The notes below the pieces were generated by a model. The model worked only from the letters and a program-made list of their open reading frames with translations. It was not told the origin of the DNA and did not search any database. From assembly GCA_937921805.1 (NCBI GenBank), contig CAKZUS010000318.1, forward strand, positions 1-5,072: DNA of 5,072 nucleotides, given 5' to 3'. Each line of letters starts with the position of its first letter. Positions within the stretch are counted from its first letter, which is position 1. Positions 1 to 5,072 of this stretch are shown here, piece by piece. The translations under genes were made by a program, and so were the position numbers. The stretch is from an uncultured Granulosicoccaceae bacterium (GTDB lineage: Bacteria > Pseudomonadota > Gammaproteobacteria > JABXHR01).

Positions 1-1148
1 TGCAGCACTTGCGTCGCGGCGGCCATGTCGAGCCGTCCCCGGGCAATTTGTCCGCCAACCAGTCGGTCTGCCTCGTCGAGGCCTTTTTGTAGGGCCGTGT
101 CGTTGATGTCCTTGAGCACCATCGAGACGCCTCGACTCGCGCCCTGATAGGCGATGCCGCCGCCCATGATTCCCGCCCCAAGCACGGCGGCCTTGTCAAC
201 GCTCGTCGCGCCGCTGGCGTAGTTCTTGGCCAAGCGTTTGACGGCTTGGTCTTTGAGGAAAATCCCAATCAACTGGGCGCAGACAGGGCCTCGCGCCAAG
301 TCGATAAATGCGGTGCACTCTAGCTCGATGGCCTCTGAGCGCCCTAAGATTGCAGCGCGGTGAAGCGTGTCGAGAATGCGCGCTGGAGCAGGATAATGCG
401 GTCCGGCCTTCGCCAGAATCATGCCCTTGGCGGCCTCTGTTGCCATGCGTCGCTCGGCTTCTGGTAGAGCGAGGGCCGTGGTCTTGCGGGCGCGGCGCTG
501 TTGTATACCGAGGTCGCCATCGGCTGCACGACGGGCCATGGTCTGCGCCGCATTGAGCAGCTCTGCCTCATCGACGACCGCATCGGCAAGACCGTGCTGC
601 AGTGCCGCCTCGCTGCGGTGCATAGCCCCTGTGGCGATCCACTCGATGGCGTTGTCGTAGCCAATGAGCCGTGGCAGGCGCACGCTGCCTCCCCAACCTG
701 GGAGCAAACCGAGCTTGACCTCTGGCAGGCCTACTTTGGCTGATTGAGCGAGCACTCGGAAGTCGCAGGCGAGGGCGACCTCTAGGCCACCGCCCAGCGC
801 ATCGCCGTGAATCGCCACCACCGTCGGCACACTGAGGTCTTCGATGCTATTGAACAGTTGGTGTACGCGCATGATATCGGGGCGTATCACGGCTGGCTCT
901 TGCGCAAAGAGCGGGATGAATTCGCTGATATCTGCGCCAACAAAAAACCCAGCGGGTTTGCCGCTATACAGCACGAGCGCGCGCAGGTCGTCGAGCTGGC
1001 GCAGGGCCGCGACGGCCTCAGCGAGATCATTCATCATGGGCGTGCTGAATTTATTCACACGGCTCTCAGCATGATCAAAGCGCAGGCGATAGACGCCGTG
1101 CTCAGCGCGCTCTAGCGCCACATGCGTAAAGTGAGGTAGTTCGCTCAT
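1..1148 (-). CDS. fadB: FadB-type fatty acid oxidation complex alpha subunit (enoyl-CoA hydratase / 3-hydroxyacyl-CoA dehydrogenase), 3' end cut by window edge
   Basis: The reading frame is open from an ATG at 1148 to the left edge, giving 382 complete codons; FadB proteins are usually about 715-730 residues, so roughly half is missing. The N-terminal crotonase domain (about residues 10-200) has the oxyanion-hole segment FFVGADISEF (68-77) and both hydratase glutamates, E123 in GGGLEVALACD and E143 in GLPEVKLG. A linker with GPHYPAP (249-255) leads to the Rossmann fold of the 3-hydroxyacyl-CoA dehydrogenase, with GAGIMGGGIAY (324-334) and the acidic D347 in LKDIND, which favours NAD+. The linker and the VLGAGIMGGGIAYQ region match FadB better than FadJ as I recall them. 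It should hydrate 2-enoyl-CoA and oxidise the L-3-hydroxyacyl-CoA in the cytoplasm, normally in complex with a FadA thiolase, which is not visible here. It starts 10 nt after the acyl-CoA dehydrogenase stop and is probably co-transcribed with it. Because a dehydrogenase precedes it, this may be a paralogue rather than the housekeeping fadBA locus. Confidence 0.93.
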   Translation of the reverse strand, partial: MSELPHFTHVALERAEHGVYRLRFDHAESRVNKFSTPMMNDLAEAVAALRQLDDLRALVLYSGKPAGFFVGADISEFIPLFAQEPAVIRPDIMRVHQLFNSIEDLSVPTVVAIHGDALGGGLEVALACDFRVLAQSAKVGLPEVKLGLLPGWGGSVRLPRLIGYDNAIEWIATGAMHRSEAALQHGLADAVVDEAELLNAAQTMARRAADGDLGIQQRRARKTTALALPEAERRMATEAAKGMILAKAGPHYPAPARILDTLHRAAILGRSEAIELECTAFIDLARGPVCAQLIGIFLKDQAVKRLAKNYASGATSVDKAAVLGAGIMGGGIAYQGASRGVSMVLKDINDTALQKGLDEADRLVGGQIARGRLDMAAATQVL

Positions 1149-1152
1149 CAAT

Positions 1153-1161
1153 ATCCCCTTA
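1153..1161 (-). promoter_or_regulatory. Shine-Dalgarno of the fadB-like gene, fused to the upstream stop codon
   Basis: Read on the minus strand, the acyl-CoA dehydrogenase stop runs straight into a purine-rich ribosome-binding site (TAAGGGGAT), and the fadB-like ATG follows the GGGG after 6 nt. This supports the ATG at 1148 as the start and suggests that ribosomes finishing the first gene can re-initiate on the second. Confidence 0.7.
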
Positions 1162-2913
1162 GAGTTCGTCGTCATCGTGTGCCATCAGCGCTTGGGCGCC
1201 GCCGCGCAAGCATGCCGCGTAGCCTTCGATTTTGGGTAATAGCCGTTGGAAGTAAAAGTGCGCTGTTTTGCGCTTGGCACGGTAAAACGGCTCATCGCTT
1301 TGGGCTGTAGCCGCAGTGGCGGTCTCATCGGCGCAGAGCCAGTAATAGCCTAACAGCACGTGACCGGCGAGCAACAGGTACTCGACGGAGGCAGCGCCAA
1401 TCTCGCGAGGGTCGCTCCAAGCGGCGAGTAGCAAGGCTTCGCTAGTGTCGCGCCACAAGGCTAGAGCGTTGAGCAAAACCGGGGCGTGCGGGCTATCGCT
1501 GCGGCGAGCGCGCTGGTCAATATGCGCTAAGACCGGGCGCAGTAAGGCGCCGTTGCTGCCCACGATTTTGCGCCCTAATAGGTCCAGTGCCTGGATGCCC
1601 GTAGTGCCCTCATACAAGCTGCCAATACGTGCGTCGCGCAGGTTTTGCTCCATGCCCCACTCACGAATGTAGCCATGACCGCCGAGCACTTGCACGCCCA
1701 AGCTGGCGCACTCGATGCCCAGCTCCGTGGCCAGTGCCTTGGCGATGGGCGTCAAGATGGCGAGTTTTTGCTGCGCTTCGTCCAGGCCTTCGTGCGCGAG
1801 ATCTGCCGTGCAGGCCAGATCGTAGAGCATCAGGCGCAGGCCTTCGGCATAGGCTTTTTGTGTGAGCAGCATGCGCCGCACATCGGGGTGCGTTGTGAGC
1901 GGGTCTGCGGGCAAGTCGGGGCGGGCTGCTCCGCGTAGATCGCGGCTTTGCAGTCGGTCCTTGGCGTAGTGCAGGGCGCCTTGGTAGGCCCGCTCGCAGT
2001 GCGACAGGCCTTGGATTGAGGTGCCGATGCGGGCGAGGTTCATAAACGTAAACATGCACGCGAGGCCCTGGTGGGGCGGGCCTATCAACTCGGCCTCAGC
2101 GCCGTCGAAGTTGAGGGCGCAAGTGGCGTTGCCGTGGATGCCCATTTTCTCTTCTAGGCGTCCGACATTCACAGTGTTGCGCCCGGTGATGTTGCCCTCT
2201 TCATCAATGCGCATTTTGGGCACAATAAACAGCGATATGCCTTTGGTGCCTGCCGGGGCATTGGGCAGGCGCGCCAGCACGATGTGCACGATGTTTTCGG
2301 TCAGATCGTGATCACCAGAGGAGATGAATATTTTGTTTCCCGTCAGGGTGTAGCCGCCGTTGTCATTGGGTTCGGCGCGCGTGCGAAGCATGCCCAAGTC
2401 CGTGCCGCAATGGGGTTCGGTGAGGCACATGGTGCCGGTCCAGCTGCCGCTGACCAAGTGCGGCAGATAACGCTGTTTCTGCGCGGCCCTGCCGTGCGCA
2501 AAAATCGTATTGAGTGCGCCCTGAGATAGTCCAGCGTACATCGACCATGACCAATTGGCGCTACCGAGCAGCTCGCTGAGCAGGGTGTGCATGGAGTAGG
2601 GCAGCCCTTGGCCGCCGAATTCACTGTGTGCCGCGAGGCTGGGCCAGCCGTTCTCTATATAGCGGGTATACGCCTCGACGAATCCCTCAGGGGTCGAGAC
2701 TGTTTCCCCTTCCAGACGACAGCCTTGTTCATCGCCACTGCGATAGAGAGGGTTCAGCTCGGCCTCTACAAACTTGGCGGCTTCTCCCAATATCGATGCG
2801 AGTAACTCATCGTCTACGCTCTCGGCATTTTGAAGTTGGGTGCTGTGCGCGCAATAGCCGAGCACTTCACTGAGGGAGAATAAAATGTCGCGCTGAGGGG
2901 TGATGTAATCCAT
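1159..2913 (-). CDS. Acyl-CoA dehydrogenase, large DmdC/AidB-related type with additional N- and C-terminal domains
   Basis: This complete 584-residue protein is about 200 residues longer than classical acyl-CoA dehydrogenases and fits the roughly 590-residue class that includes 3-methylmercaptopropionyl-CoA dehydrogenase (DmdC) and many uncharacterised FadE-like enzymes. It opens with the short N-terminal signature of that class (YITPQRDILFSLSEVLG, 3-19). The central fold carries the flavin/substrate motif MCLTEPHCGTDLG (162-174), GNKIFISSGDHD (192-203) and the C-terminal helical motif VLGGHGYIREWGMEQ (409-422). E435 in SLYEGTTGIQ lies where the catalytic base of this family is found. After about residue 455 there is an extra helical C-terminal domain. 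It should oxidise an acyl-CoA to the trans-2-enoyl-CoA with FAD, passing electrons to electron-transfer flavoprotein in the cytoplasm. Chain length or branching of the substrate cannot be read from sequence. The ATG at 2913 begins at the conserved N-terminal motif; the site before it (GGATAGCGAG) is weak. It is the first gene of an operon with the fadB-like gene and is divergent from the lipoprotein gene. Confidence 0.93.
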   Translation of the reverse strand: MDYITPQRDILFSLSEVLGYCAHSTQLQNAESVDDELLASILGEAAKFVEAELNPLYRSGDEQGCRLEGETVSTPEGFVEAYTRYIENGWPSLAAHSEFGGQGLPYSMHTLLSELLGSANWSWSMYAGLSQGALNTIFAHGRAAQKQRYLPHLVSGSWTGTMCLTEPHCGTDLGMLRTRAEPNDNGGYTLTGNKIFISSGDHDLTENIVHIVLARLPNAPAGTKGISLFIVPKMRIDEEGNITGRNTVNVGRLEEKMGIHGNATCALNFDGAEAELIGPPHQGLACMFTFMNLARIGTSIQGLSHCERAYQGALHYAKDRLQSRDLRGAARPDLPADPLTTHPDVRRMLLTQKAYAEGLRLMLYDLACTADLAHEGLDEAQQKLAILTPIAKALATELGIECASLGVQVLGGHGYIREWGMEQNLRDARIGSLYEGTTGIQALDLLGRKIVGSNGALLRPVLAHIDQRARRSDSPHAPVLLNALALWRDTSEALLLAAWSDPREIGAASVEYLLLAGHVLLGYYWLCADETATAATAQSDEPFYRAKRKTAHFYFQRLLPKIEGYAACLRGGAQALMAHDDDEL

Positions 2914-2946
2914 AGCTCGCTATCCGGTGAGATCTTGTGGCGTATT

Positions 2947-2982
2947 GTTACGCAAATTAAACGAAGTATTCACTTGCGTTAC
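2947..2982. repeat. Imperfect inverted repeat in the divergent promoter region, possible operator
   Basis: GTTACGCAA at 2947-2955 is complementary to TTGCGTTAC at 2974-2982 in 8 of 9 positions, with 18 nt between the arms. A second, nested dyad is ACGAAGT (2961-2967) against ACTTGCGT (2972-2979), which pairs except for one bulged G. The repeat sits between two divergent genes and covers the likely -10 elements of both, which would suit a regulator-binding site. I could not match it to the FadR or PsrA consensus as I know them. Chance occurrence of a dyad this short is possible. Confidence 0.3.
2956..2961 (-). promoter_or_regulatory. Candidate -10 element for the acyl-CoA dehydrogenase operon
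   Basis: On the minus strand this reads TTTAAT, a 5/6 match to the sigma-70 -10 consensus. The sequence 17 nt upstream, ATGTAA, is a poor -35 (3/6). Transcription from here would give a leader of roughly 35-40 nt. The AT-rich character of this short region contrasts with the GC-rich genes on both sides, which supports a promoter somewhere here, but the exact element is a guess. Confidence 0.3.
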
Positions 2983-2987
2983 ATAAT
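2982..2987 (+). promoter_or_regulatory. Candidate -10 element for the OmpA-family lipoprotein gene
   Basis: CATAAT is a 5/6 match to the sigma-70 -10 consensus and would put the transcript start about 25-30 nt before the ATG. No good -35 lies 16-18 nt upstream. An alternative is TTGTTA (2945-2950) with TATTCA (2967-2972), 16 nt apart, which has a better -35 but a worse -10. Confidence 0.3.
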
Positions 2988-3011
2988 GTAGATTGGTGGA
3001 AATATTTGTGT

Positions 3012-3016
3012 AGGAG
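3012..3016 (+). promoter_or_regulatory. Strong Shine-Dalgarno for the OmpA-family lipoprotein
   Basis: AGGAG lies 6 nt before the ATG at 3023. It fixes the start codon, which is also the one that gives a correctly sized lipoprotein signal peptide. Confidence 0.8.
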
Positions 3017-3022
3017 TTCATT

Positions 3023-3673
3023 ATGGTATCGAAGTCAGTGATCGCTGCGTTGGTGAGTGCGACGTTGGTCGCCAGTTGTGGCAGTGTGCCGCAGCTCACC
3101 AAAGAGCAAACGGGCGCGCTGATCGGCGGCGCAACGGGGCTGCTTGCTGGGAGTCAGTCCAACAGCAATAAACGTCAGAAGCAAATTTTAGGCACAGTGG
3201 CCGGCGCCATTGCTGGGGCGAGTATCGGCAAGCGTTTGGACGAGCAAGAAGCCCAGCTGCGTGCTGAGCTAGCCGCCGAACAGTCACAGCGTGCGGTGGA
3301 AGTCGAGCGTGTGAGTGAGAATTTACTCAAATTGACGCTCAACGGCGAAGTGTCTTTCGACACGAACAGCGCGACAGTGAAGCCTGCTTTCTACGGCACG
3401 CTTAATAAACTCGCCTCTGTGCTGGTGAACTACGCCAATAGTGACGTTTTGGTTATCGGTCATACCGACGACCGAGGCAGCGACGAACACAATCTCGGCC
3501 TTTCGCAACGCCGCGCACAGTCTGTGGCTGCGTACTTGAGCGGGCAGGGGGTCGCGTCAGAGCGTTTGATCGTCGAGGGTAGAGGCGAGGCGGAGCCACG
3601 CTCTAGTAATGACACCAGCGAAGGCCGTGCGCAAAACCGCCGTGTAGAGGTGTTTGTGCGCCCACGCGAATAA
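3023..3673 (+). CDS. YiaD-like outer-membrane lipoprotein: glycine zipper plus OmpA peptidoglycan-binding domain
   Basis: This complete 216-residue protein starts with a lipoprotein signal peptide: one Lys at position 4, a hydrophobic core and the lipobox VASC with the lipidated Cys at 19. Gly at +2, not Asp, predicts sorting to the outer membrane. Two glycine-zipper segments follow (GALIGGATGLLAG, 31-43; GTVAGAIAGASIG, 57-69), joined by a polar turn, the usual pattern of a glycine-rich helical hairpin. Residues 70-104 form a charged, probably helical stretch. The OmpA C-terminal domain spans about 108-215, with IGHTDDRGSDEHN (145-157) and LSQRRAQSV (160-168). D149 and R164 match the Asp/Arg pair that binds diaminopimelate in OmpA-type domains and have the expected spacing of 15. 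Length, domain order and the DEQEAQLR segment resemble Escherichia coli YiaD. The likely role is to tether the outer membrane to peptidoglycan. The gene is monocistronic, with a probable terminator just downstream. Confidence 0.93.
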   Translation: MVSKSVIAALVSATLVASCGSVPQLTKEQTGALIGGATGLLAGSQSNSNKRQKQILGTVAGAIAGASIGKRLDEQEAQLRAELAAEQSQRAVEVERVSENLLKLTLNGEVSFDTNSATVKPAFYGTLNKLASVLVNYANSDVLVIGHTDDRGSDEHNLGLSQRRAQSVAAYLSGQGVASERLIVEGRGEAEPRSSNDTSEGRAQNRRVEVFVRPRE

Positions 3674-3698
3674 GCAAGCTTCTCACTTGAGTGAATCA

Positions 3699-3735
3699 GA
3701 GCGAGGCTGCGTTCGAAAGTAGCCTCGCCTCGCTC
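3699..3735. repeat. GC-rich inverted repeat downstream of the lipoprotein gene
   Basis: Two overlapping pairings are possible. GCGAGGCT (3701-3708) pairs perfectly with AGCCTCGC (3721-3728) around a 12-nt loop containing TTCGAA, and GAGCGAGGC (3699-3707) pairs perfectly with GCCTCGCTC (3727-3735) around a 19-nt loop. The right arm holds a tandem CCTCG, which causes the ambiguity. There is no T-tract after it, so it is not a classical intrinsic terminator by itself; it may protect the 3' end of the mRNA or be a remnant repeat. Confidence 0.5.
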
Positions 3736-3738
3736 CTG

Positions 3739-3796
3739 ACGCCCAATACTGCATGGCCTTCAGTGACAGGCATGCAGTGTTGGGCGTTTTGGTTTT
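3739..3796 (+). terminator. Probable rho-independent terminator of the lipoprotein gene, in the convergent intergenic region
   Basis: The arms at 3739-3755 and 3771-3787 form a 17-bp stem with a single G-T wobble and a 15-nt loop. The stem starts with ACGCCCAA and ends with TTGGGCGT. It is followed on the plus strand by TTTTGGTTTT (3787-3796), a T-rich tail broken by GG, which ends on the stop codon of the opposing flavoprotein gene. Geometry and position, 65 nt after the lipoprotein stop, support termination on the plus strand. On the minus strand the same hairpin has no T-tract after it, so it is at best a weak terminator in that direction, though it could still stabilise that transcript's 3' end. 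Confidence 0.75.
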
Positions 3797-5072
3797 AGCC
3801 GCGTCGCCAGTCGTGGTAACGCTGCACCCAGCGCAGCAAGCCTTCGGGCGCATGCGCGCGCTTCCAGTTGCCGGCAACGTACTTGTTGGCCTCGGCGAGA
3901 GTGGGGTAGATGTGGATAGTGCCGAGGATCTTGTTGAGGCCGAGCTTGTACTTCATCGCGAGCACGTATTCAGCAATAAGGTCTCCAGCGTGTTCGCCTA
4001 CGATGGTCACACCAAGAATGGTGTCTTTGCCTGGCACGGTGAGCACCTTGACGAATCCGTGCGCCTCACTGTCAGCGATAGCGCGATCTAGTTCGTCTAT
4101 CTCAAACTTCGTGATTTCATAGGGGATGTTTTGCGCTTTGGCGTCGGACTCGTTGAGGCCAACTCGCGCCACTTCTGGTTCGCAGAATGTGGCCCAAGGC
4201 ACGACACGGTAGTCCACTTTGAATTTCTTGAGATCACCAAACAGCGCATTCACCGCAGCGAACCAAGCCATGTGAGCCGCTGTGTGCGTGAACTGGTACG
4301 GCCCGGCTACGTCGCCGACGGCGAAGATGTTGGGGTAGTTGGTGCGCAGGAATTCATCCACGGCAATCGTCTTGCGTTGAGTGAGCTCGATGCCAAGCTC
4401 CTCGGCGCCAAAGCCCTCCACGCGTGCTGCACGGCCTACGGCGACTAAAATCTCATCGCAGCGTACTTCAATGGTTTCGTCACCGCGCTCACAGGTGATG
4501 ATTTTTTCATCACCTTCTGCGCGTACTGCCACGGCGCGGGCTGAGGTCAAGACATTGACCCCCTCTGCGATAAAGCGCTCGGTGACCAGCTCTGAGACGT
4601 CTTCGTCTTCGCGAATCATGATGCGTGGCATCATTTCGATTTGCGTGACCTCAGTGCCCAAACGAGCAAACGATTGGGTCAGCTCAGAGCCAATGGGACC
4701 GCCGCCGAGTACGGCGAGGCGCTTGGGCTGCTCGCGCATTTCCCACAAGTCATCCGAGGTGCGATAGCCCGCCTCAGCGAGGCCAGGGATTGGTGGAACA
4801 AAGGGACGCGCACCAGTGGCCAGCACAATGTGGCGAGCGGTGAGGCGCTGGCCGTTGACTTCGACTTCCCACGGGCTAATCAGTTTGCCTTCACCCTGCA
4901 TGCACTCAACACCGAGTTGCGTATAACGCTCCACAGAGTCGTGTGGCTCTATCTCCTTGATGACCTCGTGCACGCGATCCATGATGCGCTCGAAGCGAAA
5001 CGAGGTGGAGGCCTCGTCCATGCCAAACTCTTTGGCTCGCTGTGTGTGGTTCACGAACTTGGCCGAGCGGAT
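3795..5072 (-). CDS. Pyridine nucleotide-disulfide oxidoreductase (dihydrolipoamide dehydrogenase / mercuric reductase superfamily), 5' end cut by window edge
   Basis: The frame is open from the right edge to a TAA at 3797-3795, giving 425 residues (numbered here from the edge). The first residues, IRSAKF, match the sequence that normally follows the redox-active CxxxxC helix in this superfamily, so the FAD dinucleotide motif and both cysteines lie outside the window. The GTG at 5054 is therefore internal and not the start. Visible parts are ATGARP (85-90), closing the FAD domain; an NAD(P)-binding motif LGGGPIGSE (122-130) with acidic E146 ending the second strand, favouring NADH; the second FAD motif AVGDVAG (251-257); and the dimerisation domain from about residue 290. 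In that domain the usual catalytic HPTxxE of lipoamide dehydrogenase is YPTLAE (389-394), so His is replaced by Tyr. The C-terminus (YHDWRRG) lacks the paired cysteines of true mercuric reductases. Lipoamide or mercury activity is therefore doubtful and the substrate unknown. It is convergent with the lipoprotein gene. Confidence 0.88.
   Translation of the reverse strand: MRSAKFVNHTQRAKEFGMDEASTSFRFERIMDRVHEVIKEIEPHDSVERYTQLGVECMQGEGKLISPWEVEVNGQRLTARHIVLATGARPFVPPIPGLAEAGYRTSDDLWEMREQPKRLAVLGGGPIGSELTQSFARLGTEVTQIEMMPRIMIREDEDVSELVTERFIAEGVNVLTSARAVAVRAEGDEKIITCERGDETIEVRCDEILVAVGRAARVEGFGAEELGIELTQRKTIAVDEFLRTNYPNIFAVGDVAGPYQFTHTAAHMAWFAAVNALFGDLKKFKVDYRVVPWATFCEPEVARVGLNESDAKAQNIPYEITKFEIDELDRAIADSEAHGFVKVLTVPGKDTILGVTIVGEHAGDLIAEYVLAMKYKLGLNKILGTIHIYPTLAEANKYVAGNWKRAHAPEGLLRWVQRYHDWRRG

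Noticed and set aside
807..1115. 102-residue plus-strand open frame
   Set aside because: It lies entirely antisense to the crotonase domain of the fadB-like gene, has no ribosome-binding site or recognisable domain, and is explained by the codon bias of a GC-rich gene.
1661..2059. 132-residue minus-strand open frame inside the acyl-CoA dehydrogenase
   Set aside because: It is an out-of-frame shadow of a clearly real gene, with an Arg/Pro/Ala-rich composition typical of frame-shifted GC-rich coding DNA.
2920..3102. 60-residue minus-strand open frame across the divergent promoter region
   Set aside because: It overlaps the lipoprotein signal peptide on the opposite strand and fills the promoter region. 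It has no recognisable motif.
3681..3695. Short palindrome TCACT-TG-AGTGA after the lipoprotein stop
   Set aside because: A 5-bp stem with a 2-nt centre is too short to form a stable hairpin or to be distinguished from chance.
4131..4767. Overlapping plus-strand open frames opposite the flavoprotein
   Set aside because: They are antisense to conserved FAD- and NAD-binding motifs and show no domain, signal or start-site support.
5052..5054. GTG as start codon of the flavoprotein, giving 419 residues
   Set aside because: The frame stays open to the window edge and the upstream residues match the family. A start here would remove the FAD-binding motif and the redox-active cysteines.
3795..5072. 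True mercuric reductase (merA) or canonical dihydrolipoamide dehydrogenase (lpdA)
   Set aside because: The C-terminal cysteine pair of MerA is missing and the catalytic His of lipoamide dehydrogenase is Tyr. No mer or 2-oxoacid dehydrogenase genes adjoin it.

Overview
The window looks like ordinary chromosomal DNA from a fairly GC-rich Gram-negative bacterium, most likely a gammaproteobacterium. The main clues are a FadB-type (rather than FadJ-type) fatty-acid oxidation alpha subunit and a YiaD-like outer-membrane OmpA lipoprotein. The genus cannot be fixed from the sequence alone. Coding density is high, and I see no tRNA, rRNA, CRISPR array, insertion sequence or phage gene.

Layout. (1) Positions 1-1148, minus strand: N-terminal half of a FadB-type multifunctional beta-oxidation protein, cut by the left edge. 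(2) 1159-2913, minus strand: a complete 584-residue acyl-CoA dehydrogenase of the large, DmdC/AidB-related type with extra N- and C-terminal domains. It lies upstream of the fadB-like gene with only 10 nt between them, and its stop codon runs into the next Shine-Dalgarno, so the two form an operon. (3) 2914-3022: a 109-nt divergent promoter region with an imperfect inverted repeat. (4) 3023-3673, plus strand: a complete YiaD-like lipoprotein with a lipobox, two glycine-zipper segments and an OmpA peptidoglycan-binding domain. (5) 3674-3794: a convergent intergenic region with two inverted repeats; the second is a 17-bp stem followed by T-rich sequence, a probable terminator. (6) 3795-5072, minus strand: the C-terminal part of a pyridine nucleotide-disulfide oxidoreductase of the dihydrolipoamide dehydrogenase/mercuric reductase superfamily. 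It is cut by the right edge before its redox-active cysteines.

How the genes work together. The acyl-CoA dehydrogenase would make the 2-enoyl-CoA, and the FadB-like protein would hydrate and then oxidise it, giving consecutive steps of beta-oxidation. The lipoprotein and the flavoprotein are separate transcription units with no evident link to that pathway.

I found no convincing undescribed system. The points most worth checking are a His-to-Tyr replacement in the flavoprotein's catalytic dyad, the substrate of the dehydrogenase/FadB pair, the dyad in the divergent promoter, and the paired hairpins in the convergent intergenic region.
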